From NCBI RefSeq assembly GCF_009755355.1, contig NZ_WQLB01000019.1, positions 22,151 through 86,150 of the forward strand: 64,000 nucleotides of DNA. The letters run 5' to 3'. Origin of the DNA: Deinococcus arboris (GTDB lineage Bacteria; Deinococcota; Deinococci; Deinococcales; Deinococcaceae). A program made the translations under genes and the position numbers. Position 1 is the stretch's first letter, and each line of letters starts with the position of its first letter. Below, piece after piece: positions 1 through 12,641 of this stretch. The notes under the pieces are model-generated. The model had not been told where the DNA came from. It worked only from the letters and a program-made list of their open reading frames with translations, and searched no databases.

Positions 1-1862
1 GGGCGGCCCACACGTGAAAAGCCCAGCGCCGGGCGCGCGGCGTCGGCAGCCCCCGCATTAGTGGTGAACATCAGCAGCAGGCCGCGTCCATCTACCTTCT
101 TGCCGGTGTGGTCGGTCAGGGTGCCGTGGTCCATCAGTTGCAAAAAGAGGTTGTACACGTCGGGGTGCGCCTTCTCAATCTCGTCCAGCAGCACGACGGC
201 GTGGGGGTGCTTGGCCACGGCGTCGGTCAGCAGGCCGCCCTGGTCAAAGCCCACATAGCCGGGAGGCGCGCCGATCAGCCGCGCCACGGTGTGGGCCTCC
301 TGGTACTCACTCATGTCAAAGCGGGCCAGGTGGATGCCCAGCCGCTCGGCCAGGGCGCGGGCCAGTTCGGTTTTGCCCACGCCCGTGGGCCCCGCCAGCA
401 GGAACATGCCCTGCGGTTTCTGGGGGTCGCGCAGCCCGGCGCGGGCCAGTTTGACGGCACTGGCGACGGCCGACACCGCCGCGTCCTGCCCAAACACGCG
501 CGCCTTGAGGTCGGCTTCCAGGGTGGCCAGCGAGGTCACTTCCTCGGCCTTGACGGTGCCCAGCGGCACGCGGGCCATGCGGGCCACGGTGGCCTCTATG
601 TCGGGCACGTCCAGGGTGCCGCCCTGCCCAGCGCTGGACCGCGCGGCCCCGGCTTCATCCAGCACGTCAATGGCCTTGTCGGGCAGAAAGCGGTCACGCA
701 GGTGGCGCACCGACAGGCGTACCGCCGCGTCCAGCGCCGCTGGGGTGTAGGTGACTCCGTGGTGCGCGGCGTAGCGTCCCGCGAGGCCCTGCACGATGCT
801 CAGGGCGTCCTCCTCGCTGGGTTCGGGGACCTCCACGGTCTGAAACCGCCGCCACAGGGCGCGGTCTTTTTCCAGGTGGCGCACCTCGGCGGGGGTGGTG
901 GCCCCCAGCACCCGCAGCCCTCCCCGCGCCAGCGCGGGTTTCAGGAGGTTAGCGGCGTCCACGCTGCCGCCTTCGGTGGCCCCGGCGCCGACCAGGGTGT
1001 GCAGCTCATCAATAAACAGCACGGCGTTCTGTCCGTCCAGGGCAGCCAGCACGGCCTTCAGGCGGGCCTCAAAATCTCCCCGGTAACGGGTGCCGGCCAG
1101 CAGGGCGCCCAGGTCCAGGGCGTACACGGCGGCGCCGCGCAGGAATCCGGGGGCCTGCCCACCCACCACGCGCTGCGCCAGTCCCTCGGCCAGCGCGGTT
1201 TTGCCCACGCCGGGTTCGCCCACCAGGACGGGGTTGTTCTTGGTGCGCCGCGCCAGGATGTGTGTCACGCGCTCCAGTTCCGGCGTGCGGCCAATCACTG
1301 GGTCAAAGGCGCCGGCACGGGCCTGAGCGGTCAGGTCGCTGGCATAGGCGGCCAGCGGGTCCGGCTCGGTCTCGGCGGGCTGGTCGGGGCCGACGGCGTC
1401 CACACCGGCCACCCGGCGCTCCCGTTCGCGGCCCGGCACCTTGGCTGCGCCGTGGGACAGGTAGCTCAGGACGTCCAGGCGCGTCACACCCTGCGCTTCC
1501 AGGACGGTGCGGGCAGCGCTGTCTTCTTCTTCCAGCAACTCGGCCAGCACCCGCGCGCCGTCGGCCTGCTCGCGGCCCTTGCCGCTGGCGTGCAGTTGCA
1601 GCACGGCGCCTTCCACGACCCGGTGAACGCCCAGGGTGAAGTCCGGCTCGGCGTCCTCCAGCTGCTCCAGGGTGTCCAGATGGAGGCTGAGGTCACCGCG
1701 CAGCCGCTCGACATCCACCGCCAGGGCCAGCAGAGCTTCCAGCGCTTCAGGGTCGTGGGTCAGGGCCAGCAGCAGATGTTCCTGGGTCACGTATTCGTGT
1801 CCGGCCTCGCGGGCGTAGTCAGCGGCCCGTCCAATCGTGACTTGTAAGTGGTCGCCAATCAT
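1..1862 (-). CDS. clpA: ClpA, ATP-dependent Clp protease ATPase subunit (3' end outside window)
   Basis: This is the AAA+ unfoldase that feeds substrates to ClpP in the cytoplasm. The reading frame starts at ATG 1862, with MIGDHLQVTIG at the N-terminus, a Clp N-domain containing the EHLLLAL motif, a first Walker A (VGEPGVGKT) near residue 215 and a second (GPTGVGKT) near residue 490. This two-ATPase layout is typical of ClpA. About 620 codons are in the window and the C-terminus runs off the left edge. An AGAGG Shine-Dalgarno-like stretch precedes the start. clpS lies 91 bases upstream on the same strand, which supports ClpA over ClpB or ClpC. Confidence 0.93.
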   Translation of the reverse strand, partial: MIGDHLQVTIGRAADYAREAGHEYVTQEHLLLALTHDPEALEALLALAVDVERLRGDLSLHLDTLEQLEDAEPDFTLGVHRVVEGAVLQLHASGKGREQADGARVLAELLEEEDSAARTVLEAQGVTRLDVLSYLSHGAAKVPGRERERRVAGVDAVGPDQPAETEPDPLAAYASDLTAQARAGAFDPVIGRTPELERVTHILARRTKNNPVLVGEPGVGKTALAEGLAQRVVGGQAPGFLRGAAVYALDLGALLAGTRYRGDFEARLKAVLAALDGQNAVLFIDELHTLVGAGATEGGSVDAANLLKPALARGGLRVLGATTPAEVRHLEKDRALWRRFQTVEVPEPSEEDALSIVQGLAGRYAAHHGVTYTPAALDAAVRLSVRHLRDRFLPDKAIDVLDEAGAARSSAGQGGTLDVPDIEATVARMARVPLGTVKAEEVTSLATLEADLKARVFGQDAAVSAVASAVKLARAGLRDPQKPQGMFLLAGPTGVGKTELARALAERLGIHLARFDMSEYQEAHTVARLIGAPPGYVGFDQGGLLTDAVAKHPHAVVLLDEIEKAHPDVYNLFLQLMDHGTLTDHTGKKVDGRGLLLMFTTNAGAADAARPALGFSRVGR

Positions 1863-1953
1863 AAATACCTCTGCACACGGAAGCGCACGCCTCCACGGTC
1901 CTGTGAGGCCGTGTGGCTGGGCTGAAAAGAGGGAGGTAAGCAGCTGTCTTGCC

Positions 1954-2271
1954 TCATTCGCTCGCCTCTGGCTCGGCCACCACCCGCAGCGGGTGGCCCT
2001 CTCGCTGGGCGTGGCCCATGACCTGCGCGACCTTCGTTTCGGCCACGTCGCGCGGGTAGACGCCTGCCACCCCCTGCCCCTTGTGGTGAACCGCCAGCAT
2101 AATCAGCTGCGCGTCCTGCTCGGCTTTGCGGAAATAGCGGCGCAGCACCAGCACCACAAAGTCCATTGGCGTGTAATCGTCATTGAGCAGCAGCACCCGG
2201 AACAGCCGGGGCCGCTCGGTCTCCGTGCGCTCCAGCGTCTGGGTGCTGTGCTGTTCGTCCCGGCGCGTCAT
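1954..2271 (-). CDS. clpS: ClpS, ClpA adaptor for N-end-rule substrates
   Basis: A 105-residue adaptor that binds the ClpA N-domain and delivers N-degron substrates. The family core LLLNDDYTPMDFVV and the C-terminal KGQGVAGVYPRDVAETK segment are clear, and the length is normal for the family. The start ATG at 2271 is supported by a TACACT -10 element at 2279-2284, seven bases upstream, with no Shine-Dalgarno, so the mRNA is probably leaderless. clpA follows on the same strand, so the pair is likely one transcript from this promoter. Confidence 0.95.
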   Translation of the reverse strand: MTRRDEQHSTQTLERTETERPRLFRVLLLNDDYTPMDFVVLVLRRYFRKAEQDAQLIMLAVHHKGQGVAGVYPRDVAETKVAQVMGHAQREGHPLRVVAEPEASE

Positions 2272-2377
2272 GGGGCCGAGTGTAGCGGGCAGGGCGCCAG
2301 GCGGCAGGAACGTGCCTTACGGTCAAGGTTAACCCCCCTCCATAGGGGAAGGGGGGCTCCAGGGGAAAACTGGGTGG

Positions 2378-2953
2378 TCAGGCTTTGGGGTTGGGCTGCC
2401 CGCCGGGCCGGGTGGTGTCCTGGGCGGCTGTTTTGAGATCAGCGGCGGCCTGGGCGGCTGTGGTTTTCGCCTCAGCGCCGGCCTGTTTGGCCGCGTCCTT
2501 GAGGTCATTGCCAGCCTGCTTGGCGTCGGCGGCCGCCTGGCCAGCGTTCTGTTTCACTTCGGTCTTGACGTCGGCCGCCTTGTCGCTGGCGGTGTTCGCC
2601 ACGTCGCGGGCAGCAGCGCCGGCCTGGGTGGTTGCCCCGCTGACGGCCGTTTTCACGTCGCCGGCCACCTCTTTGGCCTTGTCCAGCGCCGCCTGCGTGC
2701 CGCCCGAGGCGGCGTCTTTGACCTCGCCGGCCTTCTCGGCAATGACGGCGCCCGCGTCCTTGGCGGCGTCCTTGGTCTTCTCCCAGCCCTTGGTGACGCT
2801 CTGGCCCACGTCATGGGCGGCGTCTTTCAGGCCCAGTTCGGCCAGCTTGGCGTCCAGGGCGCGGCGGTTTTGCTCACGGCTGAAGTAGTACGCGCCGGCG
2901 CCCACCAGGGCACCCAACACCAGCAGCCGTTTCAGGGGAAAGTGATGACTCAT
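2378..2953 (-). CDS. LEA-like, alanine/lysine-rich hydrophilic protein with N-terminal membrane anchor
   Basis: 191 residues. After a short basic start there is one hydrophobic segment (about residues 9-24), then a long Ala/Lys/Asp/Glu-rich region of irregular 11-residue-like units such as KTKDAAKDAGAVIAEKAGEV, AADVKTEVKQNAGQAAADAK and DLKDAAKQAGAEAK. This composition matches late-embryogenesis-abundant and apolipoprotein-like proteins, which form amphipathic helices and are tied to desiccation tolerance in Deinococcus. The C-terminus is Pro/Gly-rich. The start at ATG 2953 has a TAGGCT -10 element (2961-2966) seven bases upstream, indicating a leaderless mRNA. The LEA role is inferred from composition, not from a catalytic motif. 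Confidence 0.8.
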   Translation of the reverse strand: MSHHFPLKRLLVLGALVGAGAYYFSREQNRRALDAKLAELGLKDAAHDVGQSVTKGWEKTKDAAKDAGAVIAEKAGEVKDAASGGTQAALDKAKEVAGDVKTAVSGATTQAGAAARDVANTASDKAADVKTEVKQNAGQAAADAKQAGNDLKDAAKQAGAEAKTTAAQAAADLKTAAQDTTRPGGQPNPKA

Positions 2954-3113
2954 GAGAAGCAGCCTACGCCCCCCTCATCTGTGCAGGATGAGCTGCAATT
3001 TACGCGCAGTTCACGCCGTTGCTGGCTGATCCCGATTCCGAACATTCCTCAGGGTAGGCGGGCATTGGTCCGTCTGGCGCTGCAAAGCGGCACCGTCCAG
3101 GGTGGAGGAGAGG

Positions 3114-3197
3114 GTACGGGACTCCGAGCATTGGACTTGCAAAGCACCGAAGGGGGCCATCTCCGGTGCCTTCCTGACTCTTCCGAAAACGGATGAA
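3114..3197 (+). repeat. Decayed copy of the dispersed TIR repeat family
   Basis: A TACGGGACTCCG segment joined to GGACTTGCAAAGC resembles the left end and core of the repeat seen intact at 13863-14018. The middle is missing and the right end is poorly preserved. It lies in the gap between the LEA-like gene and the 124-residue gene. Confidence 0.35.
3144..3169 (-). terminator. Hairpin downstream of the 3202-3576 gene
   Basis: On the minus strand GCACCG and CGGTGC arms enclose a 14-base loop and are followed by TTTGC. It lies about 30 bases after the stop of the minus-strand gene ending at 3202. The T tract is short. Confidence 0.45.
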
Positions 3198-3201
3198 TTC
3201 C

Positions 3202-3576
3202 CTACAGCCCGCCCAGCCCCAGGCGCCGGGCCAGCCCTTCGCTGAAGATCCAGTCCTCGGGCTCGTCCAGGCCCTGCACCTCGACCAGCACGCAGCCACG
3301 CGCCAGGTAAAACGCGGTAATTGTGCTCCAGGCCTCGTCTTCGGTGGCGGCCGTTTCTTCGATGTCGTCCAGCGTTCCCCACAGGTCACCGTCCACCTCG
3401 GCGCTGCGCAGGGCCTCGGCATGGGCGCTCAGGGCCCAGGCGTCCACCGCCTCGTCTGGGGCGTAGGTTTCGCCGGGCTGGCGCACGTCCAGGCGGTCAT
3501 CACGCTCGTACAGGGACGCCAGGAAGGTGGCCCAGGCATCTGGGGTCAGGACAAAGGGAGAGGGGCGCTCGCTCAC
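3202..3576 (-). CDS. Small acidic conserved hypothetical protein
   Basis: 124 residues beginning MSERPSPFVLTPDAW and ending EGLARRLGLGGL. It is acidic and rich in Asp, Glu, Ala and Trp, with no membrane segment and no motif I recognise. An open frame continues far upstream, but that part lies opposite the DUF1517 gene and has shadow-like composition. The GTG at 3576 is chosen because a TACACT -10 hexamer (3584-3589) sits exactly seven bases upstream, the local leaderless pattern. The gene is divergent from the DUF1517 gene, the two starts being 82 bases apart. Function unknown. Confidence 0.7.
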   Translation of the reverse strand: MSERPSPFVLTPDAWATFLASLYERDDRLDVRQPGETYAPDEAVDAWALSAHAEALRSAEVDGDLWGTLDDIEETAATEDEAWSTITAFYLARGCVLVEVQGLDEPEDWIFSEGLARRLGLGGL

Positions 3577-3657
3577 GCTGGCCAGTGTACGGGCCGCTGC
3601 CGCAGGCCGTGAAGAAACGGTGCAGGCGCGCCCAGGGCAGGCCGGTACACTTGCGCT

Positions 3658-4620
3658 ATGACCGCGTTTACGCCGCGCCGCGCGCCCCTGCTGCTGACTG
3701 TGCTTCTGACCTGCCTGCTGGTGCCTCTGCTGGCTGGCTGGGCCGGCGCCCAGTCCGGTGGGGGCTTTGGCGGGCGCAGTTCGGGCAGCTCGGGGGGGAG
3801 CTCCGGCGGCAGTTCGGGGGGGTACAGCAGTCCGTCGCGCGGGGGGGGGTACAGCGGCGGCTACGGGGGCGGGTACAGCGGCCCCATCATTATCAATAAT
3901 GGCGGCTACGGCGGTGGGTACGGCTACAGCAGCGGCGGGGGCGGCCTGATTGGCCTGCTGGTGCTGGGCGTGGTGATTTTCCTGGTGGTGGGCGCCCTGC
4001 GCCGGGGTCTGGGCAGCGGCGGCGCACGCGGCTTGGGGGCGGTCAGTGGCACTGCGCAGGCCCTGAGCGTGCAGCTGCTGCTGGCTGAGGGAGACGAGGT
4101 CAAGCGCGCCCTGGGCCGCGTGGCCCAGAGCGGCGATCCCGACACCAACGAGGGCCTGACCCGCATGTTGCAGGAAGCGGCGCTGGTGGTGCTGCGCCAC
4201 CCCGAGCGCTGGGTCTACGGCAATGTGGAACGCGCCCAGGGCTCGGCCTCCACCGCCGACAGCCAGGTGGGCGCCTGGGCCACCCAGGCCCGCGCCGCCT
4301 TTACCGAGCAGACCACCAGCAACTACCAGAACCGTGACCCCCACAGCGGCTATCAGCGCCGCGACGACTACACCTTTCAGGCTGACGCCGGCGACCAGTA
4401 CCTGGCGGTCACGATTGCGGTGGCCGCCCACACGTTGGCAGGGCTGCCCCCTGCCGGCGCCACCAACGCCGCCGAGGCCCGCGCCGCCCTGAGCGCCCTG
4501 AGCAGCGTGACCCCCGGCGACCTCATTCGGGCCGAAGTGGTCTGGAGTCCCGACGCACCGGGCGAATTCCTAAGCGAGGACGAGGCCATTCAGAAGTATC
4601 CCGAGCTGACCAGGTTGTAG
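3658..4620 (+). CDS. DUF1517-family secreted/membrane protein with Gly/Ser/Tyr-rich region
   Basis: 320 residues. An N-terminal signal-type hydrophobic segment (about 10-31, ending GWAGAQ) is followed by a Gly/Ser/Tyr-rich low-complexity stretch to about residue 95. Next comes one transmembrane helix ([18 protein letters not shown]) and then a folded domain of about 200 residues matching the DUF1517 pattern ([17 protein letters not shown], then [18 protein letters not shown]). Such proteins are membrane-anchored and of unknown biochemical role. A TACACT -10 at 3646-3651 lies six bases before ATG 3658, so the mRNA is probably leaderless. Confidence 0.8.
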   Translation: MTAFTPRRAPLLLTVLLTCLLVPLLAGWAGAQSGGGFGGRSSGSSGGSSGGSSGGYSSPSRGGGYSGGYGGGYSGPIIINNGGYGGGYGYSSGGGGLIGLLVLGVVIFLVVGALRRGLGSGGARGLGAVSGTAQALSVQLLLAEGDEVKRALGRVAQSGDPDTNEGLTRMLQEAALVVLRHPERWVYGNVERAQGSASTADSQVGAWATQARAAFTEQTTSNYQNRDPHSGYQRRDDYTFQADAGDQYLAVTIAVAAHTLAGLPPAGATNAAEARAALSALSSVTPGDLIRAEVVWSPDAPGEFLSEDEAIQKYPELTRL

Positions 4621-4870
4621 GGAGAGATAGGGGCCTGGTGTCCCGCGCTGAACGGGTGAGGGAGTCCTGTAGCGAGAAGGCCAGGCTGGCGCTCTCTCAG
4701 CTGTGTATGCGCTCTGTGACCTGGCTGGACGGACTTCAGGCTTTGCTCGCTGGAATTAGCCCCTCATCAAGTTCGCTGCCTGGGCCTTTCTCTGAAGCAC
4801 AGTTTTGACCCGTTTCTCCTGCAACTCTGGGCACGGTCTGGGGTCGCGTTGGCACCCTATGCTGCTTCCG

Positions 4871-5197
4871 ATGGCCCGCCGCCGCGCTCCCTCTGCCTGG
4901 CCTCCGCCGCCCCGGCCGCCTGAATGCTGCGCCCTGTGTGAGCGTGAGGTGCCGCAGCTGACAGAGCACCACCTGCTGCCCCGTTCTCAGGGCCGGCGGC
5001 AGGGGCTGAAGGCCGCTGAACTGCCGACCACGCTCCTGTGCCCGGCCTGCCACAAGTTCCTGCACCGCACCCTGACGAATGCGGAACTGGCCCGCGACTA
5101 CCGCGACCTGCCTGCGCTGCGTGCCCAGGAGGACGTGGCCCGCTTCGTGGCCTGGATTCGCCGCCAGCCGCCCACCAAAGCGGTGCGGGTGAAATAA
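4871..5197 (+). CDS. HNH-type zinc-finger protein
   Basis: About 108 residues. Two paired-cysteine knuckles (CALCE and CPACHK) bracket an EHHLLPRS segment, giving the Cys-x2-Cys, His-His, Cys-x2-Cys-His layout of small HNH proteins. A basic, Pro-rich N-terminus precedes it. The frame is open further upstream, but ATG 4871 is preferred because TATGCT (4858-4863) sits seven bases ahead of it. No partner gene suggests restriction or phage function. A dispersed repeat begins at the last base of the stop codon. Whether it still cleaves DNA is unknown. Confidence 0.65.
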   Translation: MARRRAPSAWPPPPRPPECCALCEREVPQLTEHHLLPRSQGRRQGLKAAELPTTLLCPACHKFLHRTLTNAELARDYRDLPALRAQEDVARFVAWIRRQPPTKAVRVK

Positions 5198-5355
5198 TGC
5201 GAACTCCGATTGAGCCGTTTGCAAAAACAATTCAATCCGAGCGGACTGGCAAAGCTGCGCAGCAGAGCGAGTAGGAGAAAAAGGGGACTGAAGAGCGTGG
5301 AGTTTAACGAATCGGTTCTTTCCTGATGTGTTAACGAAATAGCCGGAATCCGTCT
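5197..5355 (+). repeat. Dispersed TIR repeat, copy A (subfamily 1)
   Basis: About 159 bp beginning ATGCGAACTCCG and ending CGGAATCCGTCT, imperfect inverted ends. It contains the shared core GGCAAAGCTGCGCAGCAGAG and, like copy B, a TTTGCAAAAAC block near the left end. It starts on the last base of the stop codon of the HNH gene. No coding potential. Confidence 0.75.
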
Positions 5356-5408
5356 AAAAGTCAGGCGCGCTGAGGGTGTGTCTCAGCGCGCCTGACCTGC
5401 CAACGGCT

Positions 5409-6143
5409 TTATTTCAGCGTGCCCACATAGGCGGCCACGGCGGCCAGGTCGCTGTCCGTCATGGGTTGGAGGGCAATACGCATGGCGTCGGGGTAAGCGA
5501 TTCCCACAGGCGGCAGGGCGCGGTACTCCTTCAAGGCCGCCAGAACAGCGGTTTCACCCAGGCGAACCAGACTGGGAATGCCCAGGGCGTCAGCCCCCTG
5601 CCCGTCTTCGCCGTGGCAGACCACGCAGGCCATGACATTGCGGGCCGGGTCGCCTTCCAGATACAGGGCCGTGCCCTGGGCCAAGCGGGCAGCAGCCGTG
5701 GCGGCGGGTGGGGTGGAGGCCGGGCTGACCGGCGACGTGGCGGGAGCCGCTGGGGTGGATGGCGCCGGGGTGCTGGGTGCGGGGGCCGCCGGCGTGGCGC
5801 CGGCCTGGGCGTAGTGCGCCGCCAAGTCCACGATGTCCTGGTCCGACAGCTGAGAGGCCACCCCCTGCATGACAGGGTTGCGCCGCGTGCCGGCCCGGAA
5901 GGCCACCAGCGCTTCCTGAATTCGGGCCGCACTCTGGCCTTCCAGCACAGGCGCGCGTCCTCCGGCGCGGTGGCAGCCAGCGCAGGAACTGGCCGCCAGG
6001 GTTGCGCCGCGCGCCGCATTCGCGGTGGCGCTCAGGGCGCCGGCAGCGGAGGGGGTGGTCTGGGCCAGCACGGCGCCCGCCAGCATCAGGGCGGGCAGTC
6101 CGGCGGCAAGAAGACGAACAGACAGGCGGTGACGTGTGCCCAT
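5409..6143 (-). CDS. Secreted dihaem c-type cytochrome (c4/c553-like)
   Basis: 244 residues with a signal peptide (about 1-28, ending VLAQ) and two haem-binding motifs, CAGCH at 54-58 and CVVCH at 173-177. A Pro/Ala/Ser/Thr linker of about 35 residues separates the haem domains. Candidate axial methionines are Met92 and Met228 (LQPMTDSDLAAVAAYV). It should carry electrons outside the cytoplasmic membrane. A GGGAGG Shine-Dalgarno precedes ATG 6143. It follows the PAP2 gene by 35 bases on the same strand, so the two are probably co-transcribed, though no functional link is obvious. Confidence 0.88.
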   Translation of the reverse strand: MGTRHRLSVRLLAAGLPALMLAGAVLAQTTPSAAGALSATANAARGATLAASSCAGCHRAGGRAPVLEGQSAARIQEALVAFRAGTRRNPVMQGVASQLSDQDIVDLAAHYAQAGATPAAPAPSTPAPSTPAAPATSPVSPASTPPAATAAARLAQGTALYLEGDPARNVMACVVCHGEDGQGADALGIPSLVRLGETAVLAALKEYRALPPVGIAYPDAMRIALQPMTDSDLAAVAAYVGTLK

Positions 6144-6178
6144 AACAACCTCCCAAAAGCCTGCGGGTGAACTGCTGC

Positions 6179-7003
6179 TTAGTGTACGGCCTGCGGCGCC
6201 GGGACCGTCACCCCGGTCTGTGCAGGCAGCCAGCGGCGCAGCACGGCGGGCACCACCTCGGCCGCGACGACCACCAGCAGGGCGTAGCGCAGCACGCGCA
6301 CAACGGTCAGGTCTTTGAGGGCGTCGGGCAGGGCGCTCAGGCCAAAGTAGACGGCAAACACCATCACCAGGCCGGCGACAGCCACGATCAGGCGGCCCGC
6401 CAGGTCACGCGGCGGGGCGAAGGTGGGGCGGGTCACCCAGAAGCCGGCCAGCAGGCCCAGGCCCGCCCCCACCTCGCGCGGGGTGTTCGCCGGCAGCACA
6501 GCGGCCACCACCAGCACCAGTGCCGGAGGCAGCCAGCGGCCCAGGTCGTGTTCCGGGAAATGGCTCCGGGCAGCGGCGTAGGCGAACAGCCCGCCCAGCA
6601 GCAGCCCCACCACCACGTCGCTGGGATAGTGCACCCCCAGCGCCAAGCGGGAGACCGCCACCACCGCCACCAGCAGCGCCGCCGCCACCCACAGCCAGCG
6701 CCGGCCCAGCTGCGCGGCTATCCCGAACCACAGGGTCGCGCTCATCTGGGTGTGGCCACTGGGCAGCCCCGGCCCGCCGGCCGTCGCCTTGGCCGCCTCA
6801 GAGGCCACCGAGGGATCACTGAAAAAGGGGCGTGGCAGGTCCAGGCCGTATTTCAGGGCCGAATTGACCAGGTAGCTCAGGGCAAAGGCCACGCCTAGGT
6901 TGCGCCCGCCACTGGGCCACACCAGCCAGGTGTACAGCGCCAGTGCCACGATAAAGACCTCGTCACGCCCCAGGTTCGTGACCGCCATCCAGAAACTGTC
7001 CAT
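6179..7003 (-). CDS. PAP2-family membrane phosphatase
   Basis: 274 residues, multi-pass membrane protein. The three PAP2 phosphatase motifs are present: K51 through RP at 58-59, PSGH at 81-84, and [12 protein letters not shown] at 118-129 with the expected Arg, His and Asp. These enzymes dephosphorylate lipid phosphates such as undecaprenyl diphosphate or phosphatidic acid at the outer membrane face. The C-terminal half adds further transmembrane helices beyond the catalytic core. No convincing Shine-Dalgarno or close -10 is seen. It is divergent from the ABC ATPase gene at 7078. Confidence 0.88.
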   Translation of the reverse strand: MDSFWMAVTNLGRDEVFIVALALYTWLVWPSGGRNLGVAFALSYLVNSALKYGLDLPRPFFSDPSVASEAAKATAGGPGLPSGHTQMSATLWFGIAAQLGRRWLWVAAALLVAVVAVSRLALGVHYPSDVVVGLLLGGLFAYAAARSHFPEHDLGRWLPPALVLVVAAVLPANTPREVGAGLGLLAGFWVTRPTFAPPRDLAGRLIVAVAGLVMVFAVYFGLSALPDALKDLTVVRVLRYALLVVVAAEVVPAVLRRWLPAQTGVTVPAPQAVH

Positions 7004-7077
7004 GTGCTGCCTATTGTGACTTATTTTTCACATGGTCGGGTGCCGCGTGGCCGCTGCGGCGCGGTAAACTGCGGGGT

Positions 7078-8652
<1,575 letters not shown>

Positions 8653-8667
8653 GGCTCGGGTATAGGG

Positions 8668-8700
8668 GCGCCTCCGGTGTGGGGGCGCTTTTTTTGTTTT
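8668..8700 (+). terminator. Rho-independent terminator after the ABC ATPase gene
   Basis: GCGCC-TCC pairs with GG-GGCGC around a short loop and is followed by a run of seven T, then GTTTT. It begins about 15 bases after the stop codon. Confidence 0.85.
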
Positions 8701-8707
8701 TCGGCGG

Positions 8708-9210
<503 letters not shown>

Positions 9211-9244
9211 CAGTTCAGACGCTCTCTATCCATAGGGCAGAACA

Positions 9245-10154
9245 TTACCCCTCCCCACCCCCCTTCTTCCCCGTCAAACTGATCCCCGCACTCGCCGCAA
9301 TCACACATCCCATCGCCAGCCACTGCACCAGCGTCAGGCGTTCATGCAGAAACAGGAACCCGCTCAGGGCCGCAATCGCCGGTTCCAGGCTCATCATGAC
9401 GCCAAAGATGCGGGCCGGAATGGCGCGTAGGGCGCGCATTTCCAGGGTGTAGGGCAGGGCGCTGGAGAGGGCCGCCACCGCCAGGCCCAGCAGCAGGGCG
9501 TGCGGCGAGAGCAGGGCGGGTCCGGCCTGCACGGCGCCGAAGGGAAGCACCATCAGGGCCGCCACCCACATGCCCCCCACCACGCCGGTGGTGCCGGGAA
9601 CGCGGCGGCCCACGGCGCCCCCCGCCAGGATGTACCCGGCCCACAGGGCGCCGGCGGTCAGGGCCAGAACGACGCCCTGGGCCGACACCTGCTGCGCGGC
9701 CTCGCCGCCCACCGGGGCAATCAGGGCGATGCCCAGGCCAGCCAGCGCCACCCAGGCAATATCCAGGGCGCGGCGCGACAGGGCCAGGGCCAGCAGCAGA
9801 GGCCCGACGAATTCCAGCGTGACGGCCAGCCCCAAGGGCAAGTAGCGCAGCGACTCGTAGAACACCAGGTTCATCAGGCCCAGGGCGGCGCCGTAGGGCA
9901 CGATGACCAGCCACTGCGCGCGGGTCAGCTGGCGCAGGTTGGGGCGCAGCACCAGGGTCAGCAGCAGGGCCGCCAGCACCACCCGCAGGGCCGTGGTGCC
10001 GGCGGCGCCCAGCGTGGGAAACAGCGTTTTGGCAAAGGCGGCCCCACCCTGAATGCTCAGCATGGCCAGCAGCACCGCCGGGATAGGGGGCAGCGAAAAG
10101 CGGGACCGGGAGGCGCTAACGGCGTTCGCCAGCGCTGCCTCAGTCGGCACCGGT

Positions 10155-10165
<11 letters not shown>
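9245..10165 (-). CDS. EamA/RhtA-family inner-membrane exporter
   Basis: 306 residues with about ten hydrophobic helices in two EamA halves. Features such as LEFVGPLLLALALSRRALDIAW and a conserved ALPYTLEMRALRAIPARIFGVMMSLEPAIAA block match the RhtA group, which exports threonine, homoserine and other amino acids in E. coli. Substrate here is unknown. The start overlaps the end of ftsW by about 11 bases on the same strand, so it is probably translated from the murD-ftsW transcript. Confidence 0.85.
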
Positions 10166-11263
<1,098 letters not shown>

Positions 11264-11267
<4 letters not shown>

Positions 11268-12565
11268 GCCTCTGCCTGCCCGGCGGCCAGCGCCTGCGCC
11301 GCGCGGCGGAAGCTCTCGCCGCGCGCCTTGTAGTCGCGGAACTGGTCAAAACTGGTGCCCACCGGGGCCAGCAGAACGGTGCCGCCGTCCGGCAGGGCCT
11401 CCAGGCCGGCCTGCACCGCCGCCCGCATGGTGGCCTCGCCGTCCTCGCCGGTCACCACGCGGTAGGGCAGCCCCAGGCTGCGGGCCAGCGCCTCGCCGTC
11501 CTCGCCAAAAGCGATGACCTGCGTGACCCGGCCCTGCGCGGCCTGTCGCAGCGGCGCCAGCTCGGCGCCCTTATCCCGGCCGCCCACCAACCAGGCCACC
11601 GGGGGGTGGGCCCGGTCCAGGGCCGCCTGCACCGCCAGGGTGCGGGTGGCAATCGAGTCCTCGATAAAGGTCACCCCAGCCACCTGCGCCACCGTTTCAA
11701 AGCGGCCCGCGACGGGCTGCGCACTCTGGAGGGCGGCGGCCAGCAGGCCAGGGTCAGCGGCGCGGCCCAGGTGAACCAGCAGCGCCTCGGCGGCCAGCAG
11801 GGCGGCGGCGGCGTTGGCGGGGTGAATGCCGGCCGGGAGGTCGGCTGGGGAGAGAACGGAAGTCCCATCGGCCAGGGCCAGCCTCGCCGGGTCAAAGCGC
11901 CGCACCTGGGCGCGGGTCGGCACGGTCAGGTCAGCGGGCAGCACGAGCACGTCGCTCTCTTGCTGCGCCGCCGTGATGTTCAGCTTGGCGGCGTGGTAGG
12001 CCGCCGGGGTGCCGTGCCGGTCCAGATGGTCAAGGCCCAGGTTCGTGATCACGGCCACCGGCAGCCGCAGGCCCGGCACCCGTTCCAGCTGAAAACTGGA
12101 CAGTTCTGCCACCGCCACCTCGGCGCGGTCCACCACGTCCAGCAGCGGCGGGTCAATGTTGCCCCCCTCCAGGGCATTCAGGCCGCAGGCGCGCAGCAGG
12201 TGGGCAATCAGGACGGTGGTGCTGCCCTTACCTGCCGTGCCGGTGACGCCCACCATCGGCAGGGTCGGGCGGGCGCGGGCGGCCAGGGTGACCTCGCCAA
12301 TGACCTCGGCGCCCACCGCGCGCAGCCGCTCCAGGTCAGGGTGGTCAATAGGCACGCCCGGCGCGGCGACCACCGTGCTGTACGCCTGGGTCACGTCGCC
12401 GCGTGTCCAGCCCAGTTCGGCCATCAGCGCCTCGTCTTCGGGGGCAGGCCGCGCGTCGGTCCAGTCGGCCTGCTTGCCCTCTCGGGCCAGAAAGCGGGCC
12501 ACGCCCCGCCCGCTGCGGCCCAGTCCATATACCAGCACCCCGTCACGCTTCACGCCCTCAACCAT
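11264..12565 (-). CDS. murD: UDP-N-acetylmuramoylalanine-D-glutamate ligase
   Basis: 433 residues. MurD adds D-glutamate to UDP-MurNAc-L-Ala in cytoplasmic peptidoglycan precursor synthesis. The N-terminal GLGRSGRG loop binds the UDP part. The Mur-ligase P-loop is VTGTAGKGSTT, followed by ELSSFQLE and NLGLDHLDRHG, and the C-terminal domain has LVGGRDKGAEL and APVGTSFDQFRDYKARGESF. The frame stays open upstream, but ATG 12565 fits the family start and avoids overlapping the divergent secreted-protein gene. The stop overlaps the ftsW start. Confidence 0.93.
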
Positions 12566-12641
12566 AGAGCAGCGCAGGCCGCCCTTGTGAAGCGCCCATC
12601 TGGTGGGAAACAATCGCAGGGCATCTTCCGGAGGTTTGTTC

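Noticed and set aside
108..1847. A 579-codon plus-strand open frame opposite clpA
   Set aside because: It is the antisense shadow of clpA, whose Walker motifs and N-domain are clear on the minus strand.
3577..4431. Upstream extension of the 3202-3576 gene to 409 codons
   Set aside because: The added part lies antisense to the DUF1517 gene and has low-complexity shadow composition. A leaderless -10 fixes the start at 3576.
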